Source: Hymenobacter nivis (lineage in GTDB: Bacteria; Bacteroidota; Bacteroidia; Cytophagales; Hymenobacteraceae). Taken from it: a stretch of 64,000 bases of DNA. The DNA lies in contig NZ_CP029145.1 of the NCBI RefSeq assembly GCF_003149515.1, positions 186,001 to 250,000 on the forward strand, written 5' to 3'. Under the pieces are notes generated by a model that did no database searches, had not been told where the DNA came from, and saw only the letters and a list, made by a program, of their open reading frames with translations. Positions 8,053-17,351 of this stretch are shown here, piece by piece. Every line of letters begins with the position of its first letter. The first letter of the stretch is position 1. Both the position numbers and the translations under genes were made by a program.

Positions 8053-8248
8053 CCCGGCGGCCGCCCCCGTGGGCAGTGCGCCCGGTTGGGCCAGGGCCCC
8101 GGACGGGGCCGTGCGTAGTTTAGTAAATTGAAAATTAGCGGTTTGGGTGTGGCGCGGGCTCGGCGAGTCTGCGCACTGGCTGTTCAACGCGCAGGCCCGC
8201 TGGGGCCGTGCGGCGGGCGGCAGCGCCGGGGCCCTGTTCCTGTTTTTT

Positions 8249-11200
8249 ATGCTTGAGAAAATAATTGCCGCCAGCGTCCGCAACAAGCTGCTGGTGGCGC
8301 TCATGGTGCTGGCCCTCATTGCCTGGGGCGGGTTTTCGGCGGTGAACATCCCGCTCGATGCCATCCCCGACGTCACCAACAACCAGGTGCAGGTCATTAC
8401 CCAGAGCGACGCGCTGGCCGCCCAGGAAGTCGAGCAGCTCATCACGGTGCCGCTGGAGTTGCAGCTGCGCACCGTGCCGGGCGTAACGGAAATTCGCTCC
8501 ATTTCGCGTTTCGGGCTCTCGGTGATTACCGTCGTTTTTCCCGACGAAATGACCACCTACCAGACCCGGCAGCTGGTGGCCGAGAAGCTGAAAGCTGCCG
8601 AAGCCGACCTGGCCGCCGGAGCCGGTAAGCCCAGCATGGCGCCCATCACCACGGGCCTGGGCGAAATTTACCAGTACAGTATCCGGGTGCTGCCGGGCTA
8701 CGAAAAGCAGTTTGACCTGGCCAAGCTGCGCGACGTGCAGGATTGGATTGTGAAGCGCCAGCTGGCCGGCACCACCGGCGTAGTGGACGTGAGCAGCTTC
8801 GGCGGCTACCTGCGCCAATACGAGGTAGCCGTGGACCCCGTGCGCCTGGCCTCCAACGGCGTGACGATGGCCGAGCTGTACGTGGCTCTGCAGGACAACA
8901 ACGCCAACACCGGCGGCGCCTACATCGAGCGGGGCCCCAATGCCTACTTCATCCGGGGCGAGGGCCGGGTCAGCTCGCTCGACGACGTGGGCGCCACCGT
9001 CATCAAGCAGGCCGCCGCCGGGGCCCCGCTGCTAGTGCGCGACGTGGCCACCCTGCGCATGGGCCACGCCGTGCGCTACGGCGCCATGACGCGCAACGGC
9101 CGTGGCGAAACCGTGGGCGGTGTGGTGCTGATGCTGAAGGGTGCCAGCTCGGAGCAAACCATTAAAAACGTGAAGACGCGGGTGGCCGAGATCCAGAAAA
9201 CGCTGCCCAAGGGCCTGGTCATCACCCCATTTCTCGACCGCACCAAGCTCATCGACAAAGCCATTGCCACCGTCGAGCACAACTTGATAGAAGGCGGCGT
9301 GATTGTGCTGGTGGTGCTGCTGCTGCTGCTCGGCAACTGGCGCGCCGGGGTGGTGGTGGCCACCATGATTCCGCTGTGCATGTTGTTTGCGCTGGGCATG
9401 ATGAGCTTGTTCGGCGTGTCGGCCAACCTGATGAGTCTGGGGGCCCTGGACTTCGGCCTCATCGTGGACGGGGCCGTGATTATCGTGGAAGCCGTCATCT
9501 TCCACCTCGTGCACCAGCGCGAGCAAGCGGCCCACGAAACGATGGACGACATGACAGAGGTAGCCGCCACGCGCCTCATGTCGTCGGCCTTGTTCGGGCA
9601 GCTCATCATCCTCATCGTGTACTTCCCCATCCTCTCGCTCACCGGCATCGAGGGCAAGATGTTCCGGCCGATGGCCCTCACAGTGAGCTTCGCCATTATA
9701 GGGGCTATGCTGCTGTGCCTCACCTACGTACCGGCCGTTACGGCTTGGGCCTTGAAGAAGGATATCAAGGAAGAGGGCACGGTTTCGTACCGCATCATGA
9801 AGTTTTTGCACCGCGGCTACGACCCCGTTATCCGCTGGGCGCTGGGGGCCCGGTTTGTGGTGGTGGGCGTGGCGGTGCTGCTGCTGGTGGGAGCGGGCTT
9901 TATTTTCTCGCGCATGGGTGGCGAGTTCATTCCGCAGCTCGACGAGGGCGATATTGCCCTGAACGTGACGCTGGCCCCGGGCTCGTCGCTGAGCCAGACC
10001 ATCGCCACCAACACCCACGTGCAGAAGATTCTGAAGGCCAAATTCCCGGAAATCGAGCAGATTGTGGGCAAGAGCGGCACCTCGGAAATCCCCACCGACC
10101 CGATGTCGCTCGAGGACAGCGACGAGATGGTCATCCTCAAAGACCACAGCCAGTGGACCTCGGCCAGCACCCGCGAGGAGCTGGCCAACAAGATGCAGGC
10201 TGCCCTGGCCGGCGTGCCCGGCGTGACGATGGAGTTCCAGCAGCCCATCCAGATGCGCTTCAACGAACTGATTTCGGGCGTGAAGTCGGACGTGAGCATC
10301 AAGATTTACGGCGATGACCTGGGCGTGCTCTACGACAAGGCCAACGAGGCCGCCGCACTTATTCGCTCACTGGCGGGCGTGGGCGACCTGAAGGTGGAGC
10401 AAATTGCGGCCCTGCCCCAGATGCGCGTGACCTACAACCGCCAGAAGCTGGCCCAGTACGGCGTGAAGGTGAGCGACTTGAATACGATTCTGCGCGCGTC
10501 CTTCGCCGGCAACGTGGCGGGCCAGGTGTACGAGGGCGAGCGGCGCTACGATTTGGTGATGCGCCTCGACAGCACCCACCGCCAGGGCCTGGCCAACCTG
10601 AAGGACCTGTACGTGGACACGCCCGGGGGCCAGAAAATCCCGCTCGACGAGTTGGCCACCGTGGCCTACCGCAACGCACCCATCCAGATTTCGCGCGATA
10701 ACGCCCGCCGCCGCATCAACATCGGCATCAACGTGCGCGGCCGCGACGTGCAGAGCCTGGTGCAGGAAATCCAGGGTAAGCTCGGCCAAGGCCTCAAGCT
10801 GCCCCCCGGCTACACCATCACCTACGGTGGGCAATTCGAAAACCTGAACCACGCCATCGAGCGCCTGAAAGTGGCCGTGCCGGTGTCGCTGCTGCTCATT
10901 TTTCTGCTGCTGTATCTCTCGTTCCGCTCCGTGAAGCAGGCGTTGCTCATCTTCACGGGCGTGCCGCTGGCTACCATCGGCGGCATTGCGGCGCTGTGGC
11001 TGCGCGGGATGCCGTTCAGCATCTCGGCGGGTGTGGGCTTCATCGCCCTGTTTGGCGTGGCCGTGCTGAACGGCATCGTGCTGCTGGCCAGCCTCAACGA
11101 GCTGGCGGCCGAGGGCGTGGCCAGCGTGCGCGACCGGATTCTGCGCGCCACCGAGGAGCGGTTCCGGCCGGTTATCCTCACGGCCAGCGTGGCCTCGCTG

Positions 11201-12745
11201 GGCTTCCTGCCGATGGCGCTAAGCACCTCGGCCGGCGCCGAAGTGCAGAAGCCGCTGGCCACGGTGGTCATCGGGGGCCTCATTTCGGCTACTCTGCTCA
11301 CCCTTGTGGTGCTGCCGGTACTCTACGGCCTTTTCACCAAAGACGGTGACCCCAACCCCCGCGACGCCGCTAAGGCCAAGGAAGATGCCAAGCACGCCGC
11401 CGAGAAAGGGGAGGAGCCCAACCAGGGCCCCGACGGCCAGCCGGGCCCCGACGGCCAAGGCACCAACCAGGACCCTGAGCCGGCCAAGAAGCCCGCGGTA
11501 GCCGTGGCCACCGCCCTGCTGCTGCTGGCGCTGCTGGGGGCCCTGGGCCTTCCGGCGCGGGCCCAGAACACGTTGGGTTCGACGGCTGGCCAGCCCCTGA
11601 ACCTGGGCGGGGCCCTGCAAGCGGCCGGGGCCCAAAACCAGTCGCTGCAAACCGCCGGCCTGCAAATCCAGCAGCAGCGAGCCCTGGTGCGCACTGGCCT
11701 GGAGGCCCCGCGCACCATCGTCGATTTTCAGCTCGGCCAGATTTCGGGGCCCCTGAAAGACCACACGTTCAACGTCATCCAGCAGGTGGCTTTCCCCGGC
11801 GTGTACATCGCCCAGCGCAAGCTGCTGCAAGGCCAGAGCGTGACGGCCGAGCAGCAGGCCCGCCTAAGCCGGCGCGGCCTGGAGCAGGCCATCCGCAGCA
11901 GCTACTACGGCCTGCTGGTGGGCTACCGCCGGGTGGCCCTGCTGCGCCGCCAGGACAGCCTGTACCGCCGTGCTGCCCACGCCGCGCTCATTCGCTATAA
12001 AGTGGGCGAAACTAACCGCCTGGAGCAAGTGGCTGCCGAGGCCCGCGCCCGCGAGCTGGAAAACCGCCTGCTCACTGCCCTTTCCGACCTGGAGGTGCAG
12101 CGCGCGCAGCTAGGCCAGCTGCTGGGCAGCCCGGACCCGGCCGCCATCGACACCACCGACGCGCTGGTGGCCCCGCTCGCCGCCACCGACACGGCGGCCC
12201 TCTCGCCCGAGAGTAACCCCACGCTGGGCTTGCTGCGCCAGCAGGTAGCCGTCAGCCAGCAGCAAACGCGGGTGGATCAGCTGCGCCGCCTGCCCGACGT
12301 GCGGGCCGGCTACTTCCAGCAAACCATTCGGCCCGAGTACCAGGCCCTGAGCGTGGTGCAGCTGGGCCTGGCCATCCCGCTGATTGGCGGCGCCGGCCGG
12401 GCGCGGGTGGCCGCCGCCCGCCTGGGCGAGCAGGTGGCCGCGGGCCAGCTCAGCTACGCCACCAGCCAGCTCGGCACCCAGCTGCGGGGCCTGCGCTTAC
12501 AGCTGCGGCGGGCCCGGGCCTCGCTCGACTACTACGAGCGCACGGCCCTGCCCCAGGCCCGGCTTATCCTGAGCACGGCCGAAAAAAGCTTCCGCGCCGG
12601 CGACATCGACTACGTAACCTACGTGGTGAACACCGACCCCGCCTGGCAAATCCAAACCAACTACCTCGACCAGGCCCAGCGCTACAACGAGCTGGTGGTG
12701 AGCGTGCAGGCCCTAACGGGCACGGACACTCCCGCGGCAAAATAA
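8249..12745 (+). CDS. CzcA/CusA-type heavy-metal RND pump fused to a TolC-like outer-membrane domain
   Basis: A 1,498-residue protein. Residues 1 to about 1035 are a heavy-metal-efflux RND pump with 12 predicted membrane helices; the proton-relay region reads ALDFGLIVDGAVIIVEAV with Asp401, Asp407 and Glu414. A charged Pro/Gly/Asp-rich linker follows, then a second hydrophobic segment (about 1085-1105, ending PARAQ) that looks like an internal signal sequence. The last 390 residues are an outer-membrane efflux (TolC/CzcC-like) coiled-coil protein. Such fusions are known in Bacteroidota. The true start is ATG 8249, since the upstream frame is not protein-like. The metal (Cu/Ag or Co/Zn/Cd) cannot be fixed from the sequence alone. 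Confidence 0.93.
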   Translation: MLEKIIAASVRNKLLVALMVLALIAWGGFSAVNIPLDAIPDVTNNQVQVITQSDALAAQEVEQLITVPLELQLRTVPGVTEIRSISRFGLSVITVVFPDEMTTYQTRQLVAEKLKAAEADLAAGAGKPSMAPITTGLGEIYQYSIRVLPGYEKQFDLAKLRDVQDWIVKRQLAGTTGVVDVSSFGGYLRQYEVAVDPVRLASNGVTMAELYVALQDNNANTGGAYIERGPNAYFIRGEGRVSSLDDVGATVIKQAAAGAPLLVRDVATLRMGHAVRYGAMTRNGRGETVGGVVLMLKGASSEQTIKNVKTRVAEIQKTLPKGLVITPFLDRTKLIDKAIATVEHNLIEGGVIVLVVLLLLLGNWRAGVVVATMIPLCMLFALGMMSLFGVSANLMSLGALDFGLIVDGAVIIVEAVIFHLVHQREQAAHETMDDMTEVAATRLMSSALFGQLIILIVYFPILSLTGIEGKMFRPMALTVSFAIIGAMLLCLTYVPAVTAWALKKDIKEEGTVSYRIMKFLHRGYDPVIRWALGARFVVVGVAVLLLVGAGFIFSRMGGEFIPQLDEGDIALNVTLAPGSSLSQTIATNTHVQKILKAKFPEIEQIVGKSGTSEIPTDPMSLEDSDEMVILKDHSQWTSASTREELANKMQAALAGVPGVTMEFQQPIQMRFNELISGVKSDVSIKIYGDDLGVLYDKANEAAALIRSLAGVGDLKVEQIAALPQMRVTYNRQKLAQYGVKVSDLNTILRASFAGNVAGQVYEGERRYDLVMRLDSTHRQGLANLKDLYVDTPGGQKIPLDELATVAYRNAPIQISRDNARRRINIGINVRGRDVQSLVQEIQGKLGQGLKLPPGYTITYGGQFENLNHAIERLKVAVPVSLLLIFLLLYLSFRSVKQALLIFTGVPLATIGGIAALWLRGMPFSISAGVGFIALFGVAVLNGIVLLASLNELAAEGVASVRDRILRATEERFRPVILTASVASLGFLPMALSTSAGAEVQKPLATVVIGGLISATLLTLVVLPVLYGLFTKDGDPNPRDAAKAKEDAKHAAEKGEEPNQGPDGQPGPDGQGTNQDPEPAKKPAVAVATALLLLALLGALGLPARAQNTLGSTAGQPLNLGGALQAAGAQNQSLQTAGLQIQQQRALVRTGLEAPRTIVDFQLGQISGPLKDHTFNVIQQVAFPGVYIAQRKLLQGQSVTAEQQARLSRRGLEQAIRSSYYGLLVGYRRVALLRRQDSLYRRAAHAALIRYKVGETNRLEQVAAEARARELENRLLTALSDLEVQRAQLGQLLGSPDPAAIDTTDALVAPLAATDTAALSPESNPTLGLLRQQVAVSQQQTRVDQLRRLPDVRAGYFQQTIRPEYQALSVVQLGLAIPLIGGAGRARVAAARLGEQVAAGQLSYATSQLGTQLRGLRLQLRRARASLDYYERTALPQARLILSTAEKSFRAGDIDYVTYVVNTDPAWQIQTNYLDQAQRYNELVVSVQALTGTDTPAAK

Positions 12746-12780
12746 TAATGTAGAACGGAGTGGCACTCCGGCTTTATTGA

Positions 12781-12922
12781 ACGTCGTGCTCATCTGGCAT
12801 CCGCGCAGCCGAAGCATCTCCACTGCTGTAGTGACCCAATCGTTGTTTGGATCTGGATTTAGTCAGCGGGAGAGATGCTTCAACTCCGCTGCGCTACGCA
12901 GACGCCAGATGAGCATGACGGT
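12781..12922. repeat. Palindromic repeat family A, copy 4
   Basis: Long imperfect palindrome with CATCTGGC...GAAGCATCTC on one arm and GAGATGCTTC...GCCAGATGAGCATGACG on the other. It separates the pump gene from the adaptor gene inside the same operon. A single arm of the 48-188 element lies just before it (12750-12771). Confidence 0.7.
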
Positions 12923-12993
12923 TTGCCCGGCCTGAATAGGGCCCCGGGGACCCTAGGCCGCCGTCCTTTATTTAAAATCTGATCACAACCAAA

Positions 12994-14196
12994 ATGCCTT
13001 TTAACTTCAAACTTTACCCCGTGCTGGGGGCCCTGGCGCTGCTCACAGCCTGCGGCTCCAAGTCCGGCGACGCTGCCCAAAAAGGCGACGCTGCCAAGAA
13101 AGATGGCTCCGCGCCCGCCCAAGCTGCCGCGCCGGCTAACCCCAACCAAGTTAGCGTGAGCCCCGCCCAGGAAAAGGCCGCGGGCATCACCTTCGGCACC
13201 TTCGAGCGCCAGAACATGACCACCGAAGTGCAGGCCAACGGCTCGGTGGAGGTGCCGCCCCAGAACCGCGTGTCCATCACGGCCGTGATGGGCGGCTACG
13301 TGCAAACCGTGGCCGTGCTGCCCGGCGAGCACGTGCAGGCCGGCGCCACGGTGGCCACCCTGCGCTCGCCTGAGTACCTCACCATGCAGCAGAACTACCT
13401 GCAGAGCAAGGCCAAAGTGCGCTTCCTGGCCGAAGACCTGGAGCGCCAGCGCATCCTCGACGTGGAGGATGTGGGCGCTAAGCGCAAGCTGCAAATGGCC
13501 CGCGCCGACTACGCCACCGAGCAGGCCACGCTGCGCGCCACCGCCGCCCAGCTGCGGCTGTTGGGCATTTCGGTGGCCCGCCTCGACGCCACGGGCCAGA
13601 TTGTGCAGAGCGTGCCGCTTATTTCGCCCATTGCCGGCTACGTGAAGGCCGTCAACATCAACCCCGGCCAGTACGTGGGGCCCCAGGACGTGCTGGTGGA
13701 GGTGCTGAACCGCGACGACCTGCACCTGGAGCTGAAAGTGTTCGAGAAGGACGTGGCTCAGGTGAAAGTGGGCCAGAAAATCCTGTTCAAAATGCAGAAC
13801 GCCGGGCGCGATGAGGAGCTGACGGCCCGCGTATTTTTGGTGGGTAAGGCCTTCGACGACAACGCCCGCACCGTGCGCGTGCACGCCCACCTCGAACCCG
13901 AGCGCACCGACCTACTGCCCGGCCAGTTCGTAGCCGCTCGCATCCAAACGGCCGGGGCCCGGGTGCGCACCCTGCCCGAGGCCGCCCTGATCCAGGCCGG
14001 CGAGTTGAGCTACATTTTCCGCGCCGTGGGCCAGGACTCGGGCCGCACCGTGTTCCGCCGCGTGAAGGTGCACGCCGGCCTGCCCCAGCACGGCGACGTG
14101 GCCGTAACCGTACTCGACCCGCTGCCCGATACCACCCGGCTGGTGCGCAAAGGCGCGTATTTCCTCGACGCCGAACTGCGCAAAGGCGAAGAGTAG
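12994..14196 (+). CDS. Efflux RND periplasmic adaptor lipoprotein (CusB/CzcB type)
   Basis: A 400-residue membrane-fusion protein that should bridge the RND pump and the outer-membrane component. It has a lipoprotein signal with lipobox LLTAC (Cys20), an Ala/Lys/Gly-rich spacer, a CusB-type beta-barrel and lipoyl half-motif (VTAVMGGYVQTVAVLPGEHV is the lipoyl region), a short helical hairpin (about 130-190), the returning lipoyl half, and a C-terminal membrane-proximal domain. No His/Met-rich metal-binding tail is seen. It follows the CzcA-TolC fusion gene with a palindromic repeat between them, so the two are probably one operon. Confidence 0.92.
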   Translation: MPFNFKLYPVLGALALLTACGSKSGDAAQKGDAAKKDGSAPAQAAAPANPNQVSVSPAQEKAAGITFGTFERQNMTTEVQANGSVEVPPQNRVSITAVMGGYVQTVAVLPGEHVQAGATVATLRSPEYLTMQQNYLQSKAKVRFLAEDLERQRILDVEDVGAKRKLQMARADYATEQATLRATAAQLRLLGISVARLDATGQIVQSVPLISPIAGYVKAVNINPGQYVGPQDVLVEVLNRDDLHLELKVFEKDVAQVKVGQKILFKMQNAGRDEELTARVFLVGKAFDDNARTVRVHAHLEPERTDLLPGQFVAARIQTAGARVRTLPEAALIQAGELSYIFRAVGQDSGRTVFRRVKVHAGLPQHGDVAVTVLDPLPDTTRLVRKGAYFLDAELRKGEE

Positions 14197-14217
14197 CCTG
14201 GACTCGCAGATTCCAAG

Positions 14218-14637
14218 CTACTTGTCCAGCCCGCGGCGGAGGAAACGGGCCCAGTTGGGGTCGTAGCCGCTGTTGCCGAATAGGTACAGCATGATGGCTC
14301 GGGAGTAGCGGAATACCAGCGGCGTGGCCGCCAGCGTGAGGGCGGCCACCACGGACACGTACACCCACGTGTCGGGGTCGCCGGCCAGGAAGTAGAGGGC
14401 GATGCCCACCGCGAAGAAAATGGCCACCGCGAAGGCGAAGCTGATATACATGGCCCCGAAGTAAAAGCCCGGCTCGGGCTCGTAGCTGAGGCCACATACG
14501 GGGCAGGCGGCGGGCATTTCGGTAAACTTGGTGAGGCTGGTGGCGGGGTGCAGAAAGAGTTCGCCCTCGTGGCAGCGCGGGCAGCGTAGGCCCAGCAGCG
14601 CCAGGGTAGAGGAGGTGGGCGCGGGTTCGGTTTCCAT
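14218..14637 (-). CDS. DUF983 zinc-ribbon membrane protein
   Basis: A 139-residue protein with two Cys pairs (LRCPRCHEGELF and ACPVCGLSYEP) forming a zinc ribbon, followed by two membrane helices (about residues 58-82 and 88-110). This is the DUF983 pattern; the family has no established function. The start ATG at 14637 was chosen because a longer start would overlap the divergent oxidoreductase gene and adds a non-conserved stretch. It is convergent with the adaptor gene, with 21 bases between stops. Confidence 0.85.
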   Translation of the reverse strand: METEPAPTSSTLALLGLRCPRCHEGELFLHPATSLTKFTEMPAACPVCGLSYEPEPGFYFGAMYISFAFAVAIFFAVGIALYFLAGDPDTWVYVSVVAALTLAATPLVFRYSRAIMLYLFGNSGYDPNWARFLRRGLDK

Positions 14638-14722
14638 AAAAGGGCAGGGGGTGAAGGACCGTAAAAGTACGTCTGGGCGGACTGGGGTGGCCGCGTTCGG
14701 GGCGGGGGCGGTAGTTTTGGGC

Positions 14723-15757
14723 ATGATGCCTTCCTCCCCACCCATCCGCACCGGCCTGTTGGCTTACGGCATGTCGGGCAAGCTGTTTCATGCGCCCTTC
14801 ATTACCGCCCACCCTGGTTTCGGATTGTACGCCGTGGTGGAGCGCCACGGCGCCCGCATGGCCGCCGACTACCCCGGCATCCGCAGCTACCCCAGCGTGG
14901 CCGAACTCCTGGCCGACCCCGCCATCGAGCTGGTCGTTGTCAACACCCCCAGCGGCTTGCACGTCGAGCAGGCCCGCCAGGCCCTGCTGGCCGGCAAGCA
15001 CGTGCTGCTGGAAAAGCCCGTGGCCGCCACCGCCGCCGAGTGGCAGGCACTGGGGGCCCTGGCCCAGCAGCAGGGCCGCCACCTGCTGGCCTACCAAAAT
15101 CGCCGCTGGGATACCGACTTCGGCGCCGTGCGCTGCGTGGTGGAGAGCGGCCAGCTCGGTCAGCTCATCGAAGCCCACTTCCGCTACGACCGCTATAAGA
15201 TGGCCCTGAACACCAAAGTCTTCAAGGAGGAGCCCGGCCCGGCGGTGGGCCTGGCCTATGACCTGGGGCCCCACCTCGTCGACCAGGCCGTGGCCTTGTT
15301 TGGGCGGCCGCTGGGCGTGCGCAAGGTGCAGGGCCACTTCCGGCCCGGCGGGCGGGTCGACGATTTTTTCAGTTTCCACCTGCGCTACCCCGCCGGCCTC
15401 AACGTGTGGCTGACGGCCAGCCTGCTGGTGGCCGCCCCCGGCCCGGCCTACGTGCTGCACGGCACCCGGGGCAGCTACCAAAAAGGCCGTACCGACCCCC
15501 AGGAAGCCCAACTGCTGGCCGGCCTGCGCCCCACCAACCCCGCCTATGGCCAGGAGCTGCCCGGCAGTGACGGCCACCTCACCCTCGCCGGCCCCGACGG
15601 GGCCCTCAGTACCCAGCACGATCCGGCCCCGTCGGGAAACTATTTGGGCCTGTTCGACGCTGTGGCCCAAACCATCCGCCACGGCCAGCCCTACCCGGTG
15701 CGCGCCGAGGAGGTGGCCTGGCAAATGGAAATCCTGGAACAACCGGCTGAGGCGTAG
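14723..15757 (+). CDS. Gfo/Idh/MocA-family oxidoreductase
   Basis: A 344-residue NAD(P)-dependent oxidoreductase. The Rossmann domain starts with GLLAYGMSGKLFHAPFI and contains the family strings VVNTPSGLHVEQ and GKHVLLEKPVA, where the lysine of EKP is the conserved catalytic/cofactor residue. The C-terminal domain includes YDLGPHLVDQAVALFG, with the usual G-x-H-L-x-D motif. The start is ATG 14723 or 14726; the upstream open frame is antisense to the DUF983 gene. The sugar or inositol substrate cannot be named from sequence. Confidence 0.9.
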   Translation: MMPSSPPIRTGLLAYGMSGKLFHAPFITAHPGFGLYAVVERHGARMAADYPGIRSYPSVAELLADPAIELVVVNTPSGLHVEQARQALLAGKHVLLEKPVAATAAEWQALGALAQQQGRHLLAYQNRRWDTDFGAVRCVVESGQLGQLIEAHFRYDRYKMALNTKVFKEEPGPAVGLAYDLGPHLVDQAVALFGRPLGVRKVQGHFRPGGRVDDFFSFHLRYPAGLNVWLTASLLVAAPGPAYVLHGTRGSYQKGRTDPQEAQLLAGLRPTNPAYGQELPGSDGHLTLAGPDGALSTQHDPAPSGNYLGLFDAVAQTIRHGQPYPVRAEEVAWQMEILEQPAEA

Positions 15758-15792
15758 TGGCCGGCTGGTTTATTTTAGCAGCAACTCTCTAG

Positions 15793-15888
15793 GCGGTCAT
15801 GCAAAGCGCAGCGAAGCATCTTTCCCGCGGCAGTAATCATGGGTTAGTGAGCGGTAGAGAGGCTTCGCTGCGCGCTGCATAACGTTTT
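15793..15888. repeat. Palindromic repeat family A, copy 5
   Basis: Arms GGTCATGCAAAGCGCAGCGA and TTCGCTGCGCGCTGCATAACG, with AGCATCTTTCCCGCGGCAGTAATCA in the centre (split by family-conserved bases). It ends about 20 bases before the putative start of the TPR gene. Confidence 0.75.
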
Positions 15889-15908
15889 TAGAACTTTATA
15901 GCTATACA

Positions 15909-17153
15909 ATTATCAAACAGCTATTCTACCTGTTTTGCCTGCTGCTGGGGCCCTTAGGGGCCCGTGCGCAAGCCCCGGCCGACACGGTGCGCCGGCCCCG
16001 CATCGTGGCGCTCGACACGGTGGCGGTGGCCCCGCAGGCCGTGGACACGCAGGGCTGGCTGCTGCTCGACCCCGACATCCGGCAGGAGCTGGGCGGGGCG
16101 GTGGCCAACCTCTACAACTTTAAGTTCGACCGCGCCGAACGGCAGTTTCGGTCGCTGCGCCGGCGCTACCCGCGCCACCCCATGCCCTACTTTTTGCTGG
16201 GCCTGAACGTGTGGTGGAAAATGATGCCCAGCAACCTCACCGACACGAAGTACGACCGGCTGTTTCTGGCCTATATGGACACGGCCGTGGCCCAGGCCAG
16301 GCGCCGCTACGACGCCGATAGCAAGGACTATGAAGCGTGCTTTTTCCTGTCGGCGGCCTACGGGTTCGAGGCGCGGCTCTACGGTGAGCGCAGCTCCTAC
16401 GCCAAGGCCACGCTGTGCAGCAAGCGGGCCCTCAACTACCTGGAGCGCAGCCGCGAAGCCAACGGCCTCAGCCCCGAGTTCCTGCTCGGCCAGGGCCTGT
16501 TCAACTACTACGCCGACGTCGTCGGCGAGGCCCATCCCTGGCTCAAGCCCATCCTGGTATTTTTCCCGAAAGGCAACCGCGTGCTGGGCCTCCAGCAGGT
16601 GCGCACTGTGGCCGCCGAGGGTTTCTACACCCGCACTGAGGCCGTGGTGCAACTCATTGACATGCTGGAAAGCACGCGCGAGAAGAACTCCGTCGGGGCC
16701 CTGAAAATCTGCGCGGGTCTGCTAGCCGAATTTCCCGATAATGCCTACGTGCAGCGCGAATACGCCAAGCTGTGCTTCGTGACGGGCAACGTGGGGGTAG
16801 GCGAGGCCGTGAGCCGCCAGCTGCTCGACAAAATCAACCAGGGCCTGCCCGGCTACGAGGCCACCAGCGGGCGCTACGCGGCCTACTACCTGGGCTACTA
16901 CAACCAGTTTTATTACCACAACCTGGTAGCGGCCAAGGACTATTACCTGCGCTGCATCGTGTTTGCCGAAGTCAGCGGCCAGACCCAGCAGCGCTACTAC
17001 GCCTACGCCAACGGCAACCTGGCCAAAATGGCCGTGCAGGAGCACGACGACGCGGCCGCCCGCCGCTACTACCAGGCCGTGCTCGACCACGCCGATAAAA
17101 GCCTGCCCCTGCGCGCCGAAGCCCAGCGCTACTTGAAGCCGCGCAAAAAATAG
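15909..17153 (+). CDS. Exported TPR-repeat protein with no standard start codon
   Basis: About 414 residues. In frame with the main body is a clear signal peptide (IIKQLFYLFCLLLGPLGARAQ) encoded from 15909, but no ATG, GTG or TTG lies upstream of it before the palindromic repeat. The only standard start is GTG 15987, which would remove the signal. The candidate start used here is ATT 15909, a rare codon; loss of the original ATG is equally possible. The body has helical repeats with the TPR spacing (for example YFLLGLNVWWKMM, YVQREYAKLCFVTGNVG and YYAYANGNLAKMAVQEHDDAAARRYY as consecutive helices). Function unknown. Confidence 0.7.
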   Translation: MIKQLFYLFCLLLGPLGARAQAPADTVRRPRIVALDTVAVAPQAVDTQGWLLLDPDIRQELGGAVANLYNFKFDRAERQFRSLRRRYPRHPMPYFLLGLNVWWKMMPSNLTDTKYDRLFLAYMDTAVAQARRRYDADSKDYEACFFLSAAYGFEARLYGERSSYAKATLCSKRALNYLERSREANGLSPEFLLGQGLFNYYADVVGEAHPWLKPILVFFPKGNRVLGLQQVRTVAAEGFYTRTEAVVQLIDMLESTREKNSVGALKICAGLLAEFPDNAYVQREYAKLCFVTGNVGVGEAVSRQLLDKINQGLPGYEATSGRYAAYYLGYYNQFYYHNLVAAKDYYLRCIVFAEVSGQTQQRYYAYANGNLAKMAVQEHDDAAARRYYQAVLDHADKSLPLRAEAQRYLKPRKK

Positions 17154-17205
17154 TGTTGGTAGGGCCCCAGGGGGCCCCGGGGGGCGTCCAAATATGCGAA
17201 AAGAG

Positions 17206-17302
17206 GGCGGTCATGCTGAGCGTAGTCGAGGTATCTTTACCGCTCACTAATCATTGATTACTTGCGTGGTAGAGATGATTTGACTACGCTCAGCATGACC
17301 AG
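17206..17302. repeat. Palindromic repeat family A, copy 6
   Basis: Arms GGTCATGCTGAGCGTAGTCGA and the inverse ending CTACGCTCAGCATGACC, with TTTACCGCTCACTAATCA in the middle. It lies between the convergent TPR gene and the broken glucosidase. Confidence 0.8.
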
Positions 17303-17351
17303 ATTAATAGTCAAGAACCTGCCTTAGGGCCCCCGGCCACTACTGCTGCGC

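Noticed and set aside
13787..15742. Minus-strand open frame of 651 codons
   Set aside because: It spans antisense to the adaptor gene, part of the DUF983 gene in another frame and the Gfo/Idh gene; its composition is low complexity.
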